NCBI GenBank assembly: GCA_013400975.1
Contig: WBMZ01004678.1
Coordinates: 46,061-110,060 of the forward strand
Length of the DNA: 64,000 bases
Direction: 5' to 3'
Source of the DNA: Atrichornis clamosus
Lineage: Eukaryota; Chordata; Aves; Passeriformes; Menuridae
Below the pieces are notes generated by a model. It was not told the DNA's origin, ran no database searches, and worked only from the letters and a program-made list of their open reading frames with translations. This document shows positions 24,501 through 39,500 of this stretch, in pieces. Position 1 is the first letter of the stretch. Every line of letters starts with the position of its first letter. The position numbers were made by a program, and so were the translations under genes.

Positions 24501-27500
24501 TGCAATGTCTCTTCTGCTCTGGCACTGAAGGCAGGAGGGGAGACAAGCAGACAAAGCACAGCACTGACCACTTACCTGAACTGAGGTGTCTTCTTTAGAG
24601 AACAGATGGCAAATTTATTCCAGCATTTCAGATAATACAATAAAAACAGGATTCCAATGAGAAGGAGAATGGGAGCCAGGATTGCCAGAGTTAACACAGC
24701 TGCTGAAGAGCCTGAGGGCAAGAAAGTAGGGCTTGTTAAATGGAAAACTCTCTGCTCCCAACCTAAGTCCTTCAGAAGTGGCACCACAGCAGAGCTGGTC
24801 CCACTCACCTTCGGGCAGAGGAGGTCCACTGTCCAAGCTTCCTCCCCTCCCCTCCTTGTTGCAAAACGGGGGAGCCCAGCCCTGGTTGCAGTGGCAGTTC
24901 TTGTTGTTGTTGCAGACCTGGAGTGAGGAGATTCACAGACTTAAGTGGCAGCTACTAAGGAACTTGCAAGCTAAAACGAATTAAGCCCCTGCTGAATTAA
25001 ACACTACAGAAGAGACTCTAATGGGCAAAAACAGGGAGTTAAGTGCCTTTATCTTCAGGGAGTTAAAGTGACTTTTATTTCCTCAGAAATTCTCCCTTTT
25101 TCCAAAAGACAAGGGTTCTTCAGCTGAAGTGCCAATAACCTGAATTCAGGAGAAAAGCAGCTTTTGGAAACGCCTTTCTCTTATCTCTAAACTGAAGAAC
25201 ATGAGTCTTCCCCTTCATCGAGTGAAGATTTCTTATTGTTTAGGTCCCAGAGTCCATTGGTATTTGTCTTTTCTTTCCATCCCCTGGGGGCACTGCAGAG
25301 CAATTTGAGATAAACTGTTCTAAACATGACTTTTCACTCTATTTTTCCCTTAGCAAGTCTGACACATTTTATTCAATCTAAACTGGGCCCAGAAGATTTT
25401 TCTGTAAGATTACCCCTTCTTGGTTTTCATTCATTGAAATTCACATCCCTCCAGTAAACCTCCTTAAATCCTATGTCAAAGGGACACTCACAGGACCAGA
25501 AAACGCATCAAACAGGGAAGGAATGTGCAAATTAATAACCAAGAAGCCAAAATCCAGAGCAAACCTAAGCATGGTATCAGAACTGAGTTGAACACCCACC
25601 CACAGAGGAATGGCAGCTCATCCTGCTTCAGCCTGGAAAGGAGATAAAAAGAAGGCACTTACTCCATGCCCATTGCACTTCTTGCTACAGCTTTCAGAAT
25701 CAAAGATGATGGATGTGTTCTGGCAGCGCCCCTCAAAGCAAACCTGCAGAGAAAGGACCCAAAACTCAGTGTTAGCTCTTTGAGTTATGTACCATGTTAC
25801 TGCCTTGTGCTGTTCTGTGACTGGTGGGGTCCCAGACACCTTGGAAACAGAACTAATTAATTCCCTGGGCAGAACAACAGGAAATGAAGTTTACCTGGTT
25901 CCCAATCAAACCCTTAATCACCACCCTAAATCCCAGCTAAGGTGCAGAGAGGAGTGGGAGCTCAGCTGTCAACAGCTCGGCCATGTCCACATGGCAAGTC
26001 CCTGAAGGAGCTCTCAAATGTCTTGATTTCCAATTGTGTGTCTCACTCTAAGCAAGACCATCTCAACCAGTTAGTGAATCCCAAATTTAGCACTGGCCCT
26101 GGACTTCATCTGGCAAAGAGATAAAGCCTTTGGTGTGTGTTCTTCCATTGCCTCTCCGAAGCCTCTTAGAAATTATTTTTCTAACAAATAAAAAAATCTC
26201 CTAGAAAGGCATTAGACATAAGGAATGGATCGATAACCACAAAGCACATTCTGAGTGGAAAAGTCATACTCTGAACCTCCCCCAGGCCTCTACAGGCAGA
26301 ACTGTACTTACATGATGGCTCCCACATTTTGTTCCTGTCAACACCAAGCCGGGATCCAGCATCTCCGTCTCTTCACTGTCAGATCTGTACACGTGGGTCC
26401 CTCGGCACCTCTGCATGTTGACAGTGGTGTCTATGGGCACTGCATTGGGCTGCAGGGGCTTGAAGGCAGAGCTCTGGCACTGGATCTTCCCACATTTAGC
26501 ATCTCTGGTTTCAAAGGAAAGGCTAAAGTGATTATTTCTGGCTTGCTGGATGTTTTGCAGACATCAACTCTAAGCGTAAGTTAAAGCAGCAGTGTCGAGT
26601 CATTGTTAATGAGCAGGCACCTTCCAAGAACTATCCCAAGCAACAGTGTCTGATGGATCCTGATGGTACCACCTCACAGTCCCCATGGATGGGGATGTGC
26701 CCATGAGGGCCGACCTCAACAAAATCAGAGGTAAGACTAAAAAATTTTTGTCCCAGTTAGAAAGCAACATTTAACTTAGAAATTAAAAAATCTCCCCTCA
26801 AAAAACCCATCAAACTAGATATTTGAAAATGCAAAAGGCAGGAAAATGGTGAACTGAAAGCTTCAGGTGTAAGGGCTCTGAGTCCCACAAGGATGCAGCT
26901 GGTTTCCCAGGAGGCAGAGGGAGGGAGTGAACCAGTGCACGGATCAATTTTAGCTCAAGCCCATAATTTTGTAATATATTAAAATATCTTCTCCAAGGAG
27001 CAACTCTGGGCTGCCACTCTGCTTCGTACCTCATCTCACACTTCCTGTAATTCCCGTAGATGTCCTTCCCGCAGTTCCCGTAGATGTCTCCAGCAGCATT
27101 CACCTTCTCAAAGCAGGCGTCTGGTGCTGGCCGTGCTCCTGCATGGAAGAGACTCTTGTGGCTGGTTCACCCCACCCCATGCCAACCACTCAGTTGTCCT
27201 TTTTCTGGAATGGTGGGAGCATGGGAAATGTTTGCTGCCTCCTCCAAGTGAGAAAGGCGGGAGGAAAGGCTGCTCAGACTCTGCTGCTGGTAACAGGTAT
27301 GGAAGTCCTGCCGTGCACAGGGTGAGGAACAGCAGGGTGCCACTTCACATTTGCAGGCTCAAAGGACAGTGTAGTCTGCTGCAGGCAGTGTCCTTACCAG
27401 GCCCCCACAGCTGCACACACTGGTCCCTGTAGGTGAGGCACATGCCACTGTAGCAATAGGCCTTTCCTCCATCGCAAGGAGCCCCGTCGATCTGGTAAGA

Positions 27501-30500
27501 GTTGGGGGGGCAAAACGGGGACTCGCCAGTGCAGTATTCCGGGAGGTCACAGAGTCCTGACCTCTCCCTGCAGAGAGTTCCTGGAGACATCAGCTAAAAA
27601 GAGACAACGGGGAAAACGCAGAATTACTGCTTGGCTCCTCTGTGGCTTTGTGTCTGCACAACATCTCCCTGTAGATAAGACAGAATCCTGAATGTGTCAC
27701 TTCATCCTCCCTGCCTTAGGTTTTTTTGAGGTCAGCAGTGACTCATGTGACTCTGTGACTTCATTAACTGGGTGAGCTGTGTAGAACCAAATTAATGACT
27801 GGGTCCCTTCCCCAGGTAGCAATGAGATCATGCACAAAATGTAAGGCTGCCAGGTCTCTTGGGGGCACTGATCCATCTCGCTCTTCCCTAGGGTAGGATC
27901 TGATTTACCTGAACCATTTCTGACAGATGTCAGTGGAATCTGTTCCCAAAACCCTCCCTGGCTGGGAAGTTTGTTTCCATTCTTGCCTGTCATTTCTGCT
28001 GGAGACATTTTCCTAATGCATGACTTACATCTCCCTTGCTTACAACTTTACTCAGTTCATACTTCTCCTGTCCACCACACACATGGAGAACAAAGGGCAT
28101 ACACAGTTACATCCAAGAGGTTGTTCCAAGTCTCTTGTGAAAGAAGGGAGTTCAGGTGGATTTCTGGAAAATTGTTTTCCACATGCTCAGGATAGGTCAG
28201 TAAGAGCACGAAGTCCATGTGCAAACATAAAGATGAGCTTAAGGCAAATGTTTGCCTGTGTTCATTTCTGAGTTAATTTGTTGCCAAAGCTGAAGGTCTT
28301 TGGCTCCAAAATCAGAAACACATTTTAATCAGCCTTCATAAGGAAAGCTGAGATCTGAAGTGATAATATTCACATAAATACAATACTCTTTACCAGCCTT
28401 TCTTCACTCAGCACCCAAGCTAAAGGAATGCAACTGCACCCCAGAAAAGAGGGTTTGGAGCAAAGACAGCATCCAGCCTAATCCCTGGGGGAAGTGCTTG
28501 CTCCAAGACCTTTGTCTAGATTTCTTCCAGAGTCAAATGAGAGAAATATTAACTCTGATTCATCCCATCCCTAAGTGTTTGAGAGAGGCAGTGTCACTTC
28601 ATTCCAGCAGCCTCACACTTGCACCCCATTCTTCCCACTTCCCTTAGGAAAACCCAGAGATCCCACCTTGCACTGGTGACAGCAGCTGCCATGGGCACAT
28701 TCTGCACCCGGCCTCAGGGAGCAGGTGCTGGGGTCACAGCAGGGGTTGCTGCACTCCTGGAAGACAAGGAGATGCAGCAGAGTTCACAGGGCAGAGGTGA
28801 GGCTGGCACCGATGTGTTCTCACACACGATGAGTTTCATGCAAACACAGGAACATCCTCCCTCCCACGTTATGCTCGTGCCACCCAGCACGTGCTGAATT
28901 CCAGCACTGCACCACCACCCTCTGATGGGCTGAGAGCATGCAATCAGTTGTGCTCTCACATCTGGAGAGTCTGGGCTGCTATTCCAGCTCCCTTTTCTCT
29001 TATTCGTCAGAGGATGGATTTGCAGAAGGGAGATGCAGTGCTAAGAGAAGCCCCATCCTCAACAGGAATGGAGTCATAGGTAAAATGAACTTATATATGA
29101 AACTGTGACATCTGGAAAAATTTCTTCACTGAAGGGGTTGTTAAGCATTGGGATGGGCTGTCCAGGGAGGTGGTGGAGTCACCATCCCTGGAGGTGTTCA
29201 AGAATTGACTGGAGGTGGCACTCAGTGCCCTGGTCTCGTTGATAAGGTGGTGATGGGACACAGGTTGGACTCAATTTGGAGGTCTTTTCCAACCTAAATG
29301 AGTCTGTGATTCTGTGATCTAAAATTACTTTTTCTTCTCCTTTTAAAATGAAGTTTTCATCACCTCTGTTCAGCCCTGGACTACGCCATCCCTGAGCTCT
29401 GGAATGGATTGTACTACACACTGTGAAGTCAGATGTGATATTTTAGAACCCTGATTTACATTTACATACAGGGAAGGCTTGTTTGTCTCCTGCACAAAGA
29501 AAAGCTGATTACAGATCACATAAGAGCATTTGCAAAACACATGCTAGAAACCTTGTGTCCCCACTAAACCCCAAACGGTTGGATCTGAGCAGTTGTTACC
29601 TCCACCTCTCCACAGTCACACTCCTCCCCCTCTTCCAAGTAGCCATTTCCACATTTCCTTCCACCATACATTTTTTTGGTATCTGGCATGTTGGAGAGAC
29701 ACATCCCTCCACCAGACTGCAGATATTTCTCCAGCTCTTGCCTGTTGCACTGGTTGAACACCTTGGGGAATGGGTGCCTGAAAATAGGCAGCAGAGAAAA
29801 ACATCCAGACAGATCTGGGCAATGGTTTAGAGAACAAAATACGAGCACGTTCAAATCCTGACAAGTCCCAAGGTCTCTCCCTGAAATCTATGGAGTTGTG
29901 CTAAAGCAGATTGTGATTTCCTGTGCCTCATTACACTGGAAGACAAGACTGCAAGACCGTCTAGTAAGATAATGGCCTTGCAAAATAAACTTTATAGAAC
30001 CAAAATATGTTGAGTTAGATTTGACTTTGATTGCTGGCAAGTGTGGCTGTCCTTCCCTCCTGAACTGTGAAGCTGTGTCTTGTTCCTAACTGCTTGAACA
30101 AGCCCGAGAATCCAGCACTTGGCCTGTGAATAACTGCTTGTGAACCTTGCTGAAAGTAATATTTAATATTACCTACTGCCTCATTTTGAAGAATGTGAAT
30201 ATTTTCTGTTACATGAATTATTAATTTCTGTTGCTACAATGCCAGACCCAGTGCACTCTGTGCATGTGTGGGGATGTTGTGGTCTCTACTTGCGTGCCAC
30301 TAGGCTTTCACTTCTCACCCAAATGGTTTTTCTTATCTAGAGGAATTCTGCACATAAAAGGAGATGTCTATGAAAAAAAAAAACTGTTCAGAGGAAGGCT
30401 TGAGAAAACGGTGGATGTGGCTTTAAGCAAATGGGTTTGTCTGGCATTTTTGCATGACTGAATTACAGAAATTGTCGTGTTTCTCATCCAGAATGAGATT

Positions 30501-33500
30501 TTGAATCCCTGTGGGCTTCCAGAGTCACTCTTGCTTCCCCTTTCTCTCAAAGCCAGCTATTTCTTTCCTGTTAAACACAGGCTCTCAGAAACCAAGGAGT
30601 ATTCTTAAGAAAAGGGAACAGGAAAATTTTCCTTTTGCCAGACATTTTTGAGCTCCACTTCCAATTGCTGCCGCGTCCCTACATTACCTAAGGCAAATCT
30701 CAGGCAGGAATCAGTCCATTGGGAATTTAGCAAATTGCTACTGGTCCATGATCCAGGGTTTGTCCAGCAGCATTTTCTCTAAAAACACACTGACTCCAGC
30801 AGGCAACAGACCCACCTTCAATCTGCATTTCTAGTCCTCACTCCACCAAGGTTCTTGTAAAAAAAGCATTTCTACATGAGCCCATGCAGGATGAACTCAC
30901 CCAGTTGCAGAAGCCATGATGCAGCCTCCATCTGCTGCAGGGGTAGTACAGCAGCCAGCAGAATCGTGATTCATGCCGAAATTGTGTCCCATCTCATGGG
31001 CGATGGTGGCAGCAACACCAATGGCATTGTCCGAGTGATCCTGTGCGAGGTCAAAGAGACACATCAGCATTTCACCTGTGCCTGTCCCGTGCACCTCTGA
31101 GTCAATGAGGGGAGTGGTGCTTCTCATTAGTACATGTAGAAAACATCTCCTGAAGGTATTCCTGCCTGTAAGCAGGTTAGCTGGAGGACTTCCCAGGAAA
31201 TATTTTCTTCCTGGGCTTTAGGAGGCATCTATCCTATGTATACACTGCTGGCAAGGAACTTTATACCAGGTATTAGCAATTACTTACCATGTTTACTCCT
31301 CCTGACTGTAAATCAGAGCACATGGCCATCACAGGAGCCAAGCCTACCGTGGTACCTTTGAAGGGCACACCTCTAAAATCAACCCAGAAAGATCATGAAA
31401 AGACACTGAGACATTTGAGAAGGAAGACAGAGAAATGCATCCTGCAGTGCACAGCTCATGCACAGTGTCAGGGGGACACATTGTCTTTACAGAGTCTTCA
31501 AATACAGGACATCATAGCAGAGCTACAAAGGCTTAAGGTCTGTTTATCTTGGACTACTACTTTGTTTTATGGGCCAGCCAGACAATCCTATTTTTTATAA
31601 TGGTTTGGTTCCAAAAAGTGCTCCTGCTGAACTTTGCAACAAGCATAGAAAAGCCTATTTCTGGATCCTTAATTGAGCAATGTTTGCGAATACTTAATTT
31701 ACCATAAGCCTGATATTTGCCAGCTTGGGATTCAAGGACTTGACAGGGCAGTAGGTAACACCTCTGAGGTGCAGCCACGCTCAGCTCCTGCCTGGTGAGC
31801 TGGAATTCTGCACGACCCTGAGTGCATGTCCGAAACGGGAACCCTGGAAATTGTGCTCAGGACATGGCCAGGTGGAGAAGAAATACAGCAATGTTAAAGG
31901 GTAGAAAATCCCAACCAAACGAAACAAGGGAAGCATCTCCGTCCTGCAGCTCCTCTGACTCATCCTGGTGGATGAATTACCATGGGAGACGTAAGGAGAT
32001 CTGAGAGTTGCCGCACTTTTTTCTTCCAGTGCCGTTTGCATTGCTGGCCAAGCTACTGGCCCTAATGAGATCAGTGGGCCATCAGTCACAGGCCATCCTC
32101 AGCTGGCTCCCAGCACCAGGACTCTGTGTTTCAGTGGGATGAGTTAGGAATGAATGCTTTCCACAAAGCCATTTTGGATCCTGGAAGGATATAATCTTTC
32201 AAACTGATTTCCCACCCAACCCACTCGTCAGACACAGGAGAAATGAGCTTACGTGATTAGCTGGGCATTATCATGTTTTCTGTGCAGCCTCTCTTTGCTA
32301 CTCCAGGCCAGAAAGGACTTGAGGGTGGAGTAGGGATTCTCAGTTACATCACATTTATTCCAGTCACTCCAGATGTCCAGCCCCACCAAGGCAATCCGGA
32401 TATTCATGGATCTGTAAAACTAAGATACAGAAAAGAGATAATGAAGCGAACACCACAAAGTTATTTTACTGTGTTTTAAATCTTGAATATATACCATGCT
32501 AATTGCTACTAGAAACCCACATGTCCACAGAAAATGGTCCCTCTGGAAATGCATTGCAGGTTAGTGCTGCAGCTCTGCTGAGAGGAATGTGCAACCACCC
32601 ACAAACCTAAACTCGACTGAAATACAGACATTGAACTTCCATTTCTGAATGAATGACAAAGACACGATCTAGAGAAACAAAGACTGGAGACTGACATCAT
32701 GTTTCATCTTCCAATATGTTAAAATTCCTGAAAAGAGGAAGGAAATAATCTTCTGCCCACGTCAAGTACAAGCAGGAGAAGTATTCATGGGTGGCAGGGT
32801 GAACGGAATGGTGGAAGGAGCTTAAGGTGAATAGGGGAATATGAAGGAATGAATCAGAAAAGTAATGAAGTTTTACTTCAGCAGCACTGGATACCACAGC
32901 AAGGATGCCTTCTGAAGTCGCCTTCCAGCTCCACTTCCCAGGTTTTCCAGCATTTCTAGTGAACACCTTAGTTCCTCATCAAAAAGCATTACTTAGGTAA
33001 CAGTTAATACAGAGATGTAGTGAAACACAAGATGCTCGTGCTGGCTCCAAGGTAAGGAATGGAGATTCCCCCACCCATCCTTGATGAGCAACAACACAGT
33101 TGTTTGACAGAGGCTCTCCACTCCCCAAATCACTGGGGAGAACTGCCAAAACATTATTCTCTCTCCCAAAAAGCCAGTCTCCCTCCATCCCAATTAATTC
33201 CCATATTTCATGATCAGGGCCTTGCTTTCCCCCTTTCATGCACACCCAATCTCACCTTATCTACGTAATTAGCAGCCTCCACTAATTTAAGCCTTGTTGC
33301 TTCAATGTTGAAGTGATGTTTCTGAAACTGAACAAAATGAATGTCAGGCAGCATAAAAGCAGCTAGAAAGAGCTGAAATGTGTTAAAACACTCCACATTA
33401 CTCTGGGAACAAGAAGGTAGCTATGGAGTGAAGTCTCCCTTCACTGTACATCTGACTATAAGCCCACCTGTACACGAATATTCAGAATTCATCCCTGGCA

Positions 33501-36500
33501 CCCCACTCCAGGGATGCAGCTCAAGTGGTGGCACAGTGGAGCAACCCAAATTTATCAGTGTCCCCAGAGCCAGGGGGGACAAAGAACTGACAAATGTGCC
33601 AGGCAAAATGTGTGGTAACTGGGCTTCATGTCTGAGGCCAAGGCTGCTGTAGTGCTCATCACACCTCACTCATCCAACCAATTTGCCTATTTAAACCACC
33701 TGGTAATTAACAAGTTAATTTTAGCAAACCATTGGATTCAAAGAATGAGAGTGGCAAAATGCTTAGATTTTTGTTTTCTTCTAACTGTTCTTCTGACGAG
33801 GGACACAGCAAAGAAAGGGCAGTTAACAACATCACCATGAGGGTCTGTCCCAGTTTGTCTCATCAAATGGTGAATAGCATATGGCAGTTTCTGGGTATTA
33901 TGTGTTTTCTCAGTTTCTCTGGTGTCCTGCTGCCTAACAGAGAAACCAAAATAGGTTCTGGCTCTTTAGCTTTGTTCAGAATAAATTATAGCCCAGAGCA
34001 CTATGTGGCTTTTCCTACTGGAGTTTCAGGTTGTAAATTATGGATAGGACCAGCCTGGCTCCTGTCTGTGCTGGAGATTAAACAATCAGTAAAACACTGT
34101 GTGGTTTGCACTGTCAGTAAGTGTGGCTGGCTAGGGATGGGGGAGGGATTGCTGACTTCATTCGGCCTTTTCCAGACCTATTCTGTGATCTGGAGCCTTA
34201 AAAATGTCTATTTATATATCTGCTACCAGATCAGAGCAGAGCATAATCACGGTTATCTTCTCTAGAGATTAAGTGTACTGAAGAGTTAGAAGCACACAAT
34301 TCCTGGAAATCCCTAAATCCCCCTACTCTTAAGGCAGACTCTCCCACCCATAACTAGGACTGACCACTGCTACCTTGGGACACCAGAACTGACCCTCGTT
34401 ACTCATCCAAATCACAACCTACATCTCTCCCCAGGCGAACAACGGCTGACAGTGGTGGCAGAGGGCTCGAGGCTGCCAGGACAAAAGTGACCAAGGCACA
34501 GCTCTCCCTGTCTGCTGGTGAGGGTAGGACCACCGGGATGACAAGAGGAAATGTGCTGAGCTCCAGCTGCCCTCGCTGCCCCAGGAGATGCTGCAGGTGG
34601 GATGCTCTGTGCCCGGTGCTCTGTTGGTACAAACACAACCCCATTTCTCACCTCTGCATAATCAGCCACGAGCAGGAGCTCCACGTACTTCGTAGCCTGC
34701 AGAGTCTCGCGTTTCACCTGCAGCAGCAGCAACACTGGGTTATTGGGTTATTCCCCCAGTCTCCCAGGAAACTCTTCACAAAACACATGTACAGGTCACT
34801 TCCCCCGGTTTGTTTCTCACTGGCCATTCATCCCACCCCATCACACACTTCCAGCAGTAATTGATTTAGGGCAACCAAGTGTCACAAGTCAGTTCAGCTA
34901 CAGCAAGAGCCCACCCATTTGTTCCTGATCAGATGCAGGAACAGCTGCAGCCCACAATAATCCCCAACACTCGCCTCATTTCCCTGCAGGAGCCACTACT
35001 TCACAACCAGTTTGCTAAAAACCCTCTTAAATATTCTTCATTTCACTTTCTGAGCTTTGCTCCTAGAGAACAAAAGGCTTCTTGGGCTTGGAACAGGTGG
35101 GATATTTGAAGCATCATGCACAGGCCCAGGCTGAGCCCCGCTCACCCTCTGGTGTGGTGGTTTCATCCCAGTTGTGAATTCCCTGAGCCAGTCTTCAGCT
35201 GCGTCCCCAGTGTCCTGGTAGCCACAGGCTCCTCTGTGCAACCTCAGGTTGTCCACTCTGTAAATCAAGTGCTTGTTTGGGCTGTTGGGAGCTGGCTCCA
35301 GGATATAGCTGGAATTGCTGCTCAAAACGATAAGTCCTCTGTTGAAATGGGAAGCAATAAAAGGGAAAGTTAATTACTATCACAGCAACTGGAGACAAAT
35401 CTTTCTGCTGCTGCTGAACTCCTATTTGACTCTGGCAAGACACTTCTCCTTACCAGGCCAGTCAGTTCATTAATAAAAAGGGTGGGAATGTTTTGAGTTC
35501 AGAGGGAAAAATCCCTGAGCTTCCATATATTAAAATGTATTCACTGGGCCTCAGACATTGAGGGGCTATTGGAGCATATCCTGCAACCTGATAAGTACTG
35601 ATTTTTTTAACATACAGCTTTTCCTTTAGGGGCAGCGGAAACTTTTCTACCAATAGAAGAAATTTGCCTTCAACAGAACTGACCTGAAAAATGTGAAGAC
35701 TTTGTCAACAGGAAAAACAGAGTTCTCTCTGGGATGTGCACAGAGCCAGATGGTTCTGGTTTTCTCAATGAGCATCTTACAGCCAAGAGAGCTGGAAATC
35801 TGTGTTTGATGCCCACTAGAAGATGTGTGGCTCAATGGGCAGCACCTACCCCATGCAGGCTCAGTGAGCCAGCTCAGCTCTTGTGCCTCCCCAGCAGTTA
35901 GAAAATTATATCAAAGAGTTGCCAGCAAACACTGACAGCTCAGGAGTGCAGGAACCCTCTGCATGGGCACCCTGAACATCTCTGTCCCTCTGCAGCTGGA
36001 AGGCAGAGCCTAGGAAAACAGAATGACAGAAGCACAGTACACCTGCGACTGCTTTTTCTTTTGGACCATTTCTTGCAAGCCACAGGTGGCTGCACTGTCC
36101 TGTTTATCTCACTGGGCCCTTTGGCCTGTGCTATATTCACTGAAGATCTCTCAGGTTTGCTTTGGCAGGGGCTGTTTCCTGGCTGGAGCCAGTCCCACCA
36201 GCACAGCTTCCAGTCGGGCTCCAGAGCAGATGACCACTAAAGTCAATAAAGCCCGTGTGATGCTTTGGAAACAAACTCTGAGCTGGTGTAAATGAATGCA
36301 GCTCCTTGGTCATAACAAGCTGCTTCATTTCCTCCTGGCTAAGGATATAGACCCTCTTTTCCAGAAAAAGACTCCATTACTCCCAAAGCAAAGGTTTCAC
36401 ACACACAACCCTGGCACCACCCAGGGAAAAAGCAGAGAGCAGAGCTGACAACCCAGGAGGAAGCTCAGATTTGAAGACTTTGCCCCAAAACACACACACA

Positions 36501-39500
36501 CTTGCCAGCTGTGAGAGGCTGGGAGAAGGAGCTGGTTTCTGCACTAGTGTAGAGCATTGGGCTGGGGCGTGGTGAGTCCTGTCCCTGTCTGTGGCAGATG
36601 CAGCCCTGAGTCACTAACAAGAGTTTTGCTCCAGGGAACTCTTGAGTTAAACTCATTCATTGCACCAGTTCACAGGGGGAAGGGTCCCAGAGCTGGTTAG
36701 GAGGCCATGGCTACCAACGATCCCCCAATTTCTGCGTTTTCCCCAACACGCTCCTTTTTACGCCCAAGACTCTTGGCTGGGTGGCCTTTGAGAGCAGGTG
36801 TATCCAGCCAGAGGGAAACAGGGCAGCCAGGCTGCTGGGGGCAGAGCTCGGGTGGCAGCACCAGAGCAGAGGCATTCCCAGAAGCGTTCCCACACCCCGG
36901 CATCCCCGGGCACTCACCGCAGCCCCCGGCAGGTGCTGAGCGTGACGCTGGAGAGCTCCCGGCCCCGCACCACCCCGTGGTAAAAGCAGTGGTCCTGGAA
37001 GGCAGAGCAGACAGGGTTGGCAGTGCACTTTTGGGATGGACATGGGACATGTGCTATATTTAGGCATTGCTGCGCACTGCCGACGCTCCAGTAATTGTTC
37101 CCTTCCCGCTGCATTTGGCAGCTCATCATCATCACTAAATCTCTGTGACTCTGCGCCGAAATTTGGCCTTTCAGCTGCCATGCGCGGCCTGTGCCAGAGC
37201 GTCAAACAGCTCCTTGTTGCCAGTAAAAATTGAGAGCTTTGAATCCCCGGGGAAGCAACGCAGAAAGCTGCAGCATTAAGGCTGACCCCAAGCTTTCTGC
37301 CTGTAACAGGAGCTGCCCATCGATGGCAGCTGGCCCTGGGTCAGGCCCCAGAGGACGTGGCTTCAGCCCCAGAGAGGGTGACACCATGGGCAGTGGGGAA
37401 GTCCCGGTCTCAGGGCTCCTGGTGAGACAAAGGCAGCCTTGGGGCAGAAACACCAACATATTCATCACATCCCTTCCCCTCACCCCGGGGCAACATTAAG
37501 AAAGATGATCTCATGGGGATTTTATCTCTTGTTTTTGCTTGGTGACCAATGCACATCTTTGTGCTGCTGCAGCAGAGCCAGCCAAGGCCTGCGTGAGGTC
37601 AGTAATTTATGGGATTTTTACTGAACAGGAGCTGGTTTATAGGGACTGGTTTTCCCAAAGGCTGGGAAGGTCCCTGATGTGGAGATCCTGGTAGTAAAAC
37701 TAAAAGCAAGACGATGAGCAGTGTGAGGAATAAACAATTCCCCAGCACCCAGAGAGAGGGGAGCAGTGCTGGAGGCTGACCTTGGCGCTCGTAACAGAGC
37801 TCAGGCAAAACAGAAAGATGTTTTTACCATTTTTGGGGGATGAAGCAGCTTTCCCACTGGAACTTCCCAGATCAGAAAGGCAGACTGCCCTTCCCTTTAG
37901 TTTAAAGTTGTGGGGACCTGAGCCCTCAAGAAAAGGCTCAGGAGGAAGAGGTTCAGTGCTTCTCCAAGCCCCAGCCTGGTCTCCCAAGCATCCATGTGAG
38001 GGAACAATCTCTGCACTCACCGTTTGGGGCAGGGGGGTGCTCTGGGCTTGGCCAGTCTGGCTGTAGTGGGTCTCGGTGTAGCCTGGTGCAAAGAGGTTTC
38101 TGCAGACACGGTGGAGGGGGTGAAAGGGGAGAAAATAAAAAAGAAAAGAAGATGGTAAGACCTTTTTTTTGACCTAGATTTCTGCTTCTTAGGGGTGCTA
38201 GAAAATCAGCTAGATGCAGCTCTTTCTGAAGTCAGTGTAAATATTCCTGTTGCTGTGAACCACTGTTGTGGATTCTGGGCAGCCACTCTTTTCTACCCAC
38301 ATTGTGAAACCAACTGCAACCCCCTGGGAGGGCAGGTGAGGGACAGGGATTCACAGGGCACCAGCTGTGCTGTATCCCTGCCCTCTGCTCCAGGAGATCA
38401 GCGTGTCCCACCTGCCAGGCACTTGTTCAGGAAGCAGAGGCAGCTCCTGGTGGCCCAGGAGCCATCGGATCCACGGCAGGACCATCGCCACAGGCTGTGC
38501 TGCCCGTGCAGAGCGCGCTGTGATGGCAGAGGGTCAGAAGGCGGAAGCACAGCTGACCTTGCCACATCCATCTCTCTGCTGCCCTGGCAGGAGCTGAGCA
38601 CTTCTCACAGAGCACATCCACTCCTGGAAGGGCCCCACAAGACGTCTGAGTGCACTTTCAAGCCATTTATTAAATCAAACAATAATGGAGAGCCTGTCCC
38701 TGAGTTCAATTAGGCACCAAGATCCAATTCCAACAGCTGTGAGTGAACAGCTCAATTTTTACATGAAGACTTTAAAAAACCCAGCATCCCAAGCTCATCA
38801 CCGACCCTTAATGGGTACAAGTCTTTGTGCAGAGTTTTCTTTCTAATGCCAAGTTATGCCCCAGATATACTGGGGTTAGATTCAAAGCACCAAGTCCAGG
38901 GTAGCAAACACAGCACAGGCCAGTTCAGGACACATCTGGGCATTGGTGTGAGGCCTCAGCTCAAACCAAGACTGCTCAAATCTGAGTACAATTATAAACC
39001 AATCTGCATCTGCATTTCAACTTCTGCCCAGAAGCCGATTCACTTCTTTGTTGTAGGAAAATGCTGATTCCCCAGTTTGAATTAGTTCATGTCATCCTCA
39101 TGCACACAATATTCTCCCTGTCTTCAACCCAGGATCAGACCAAAAGTCTATAAAAGGAGCTCCTGTGCACTAAATAGAAAGCATTTTGATTTTGTTCCAG
39201 AGGAAACAGCCTTCTCCTTCTTTTTTAAACATCTGCATTTGCTAAACAGTGATGTAAAAAAGTACAGCAAGTCAAAATCTGGGCCAAACCAAGAAGGTCA
39301 TATCCTGTGTCCATCTCAGCAGCCGTAAAATGTAAGTTTAAAGCAGTTTTTAAAAGCAATGATTTGACTTGCAAAAATTTGGAGAAGGATCACAGAACAT
39401 GCCCCATGGATGAAACACAGTTCTGCAGCAACCCCATGGTGCTGTCAGGCCACCAAAGTGCCACATTTGCCATCCACAAGGATGCCACCCTGGGCAATGT

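Larger units (their letters stand above)
23742..35145 (-). other. ADAM19: Smaller ADAM19 introns (6, 8-10, 12-20) across this span
   Basis: Introns: 6 at 34718-35145, 8 at 32420-33255, 9 at 31373-32252, 10 at 31041-31287, 12 at 28757-29599 (with a CR1), 13 at 27594-28666, 14 at 27139-27397, 15 at 26505-27029, 16 at 25744-26311, 17 at 24918-25662, 18 at 24712-24808, 19 at 24356-24575, 20 at 23742-24288. All are GT-AG. No RNA genes or other elements were recognised. Confidence 0.8.

Noticed and set aside
33732..34265. 177-codon plus-strand frame inside ADAM19 intron 7
   Set aside because: It is antisense, has no recognised domain, and has a low-complexity hydrophobic end typical of AT-rich chance frames.
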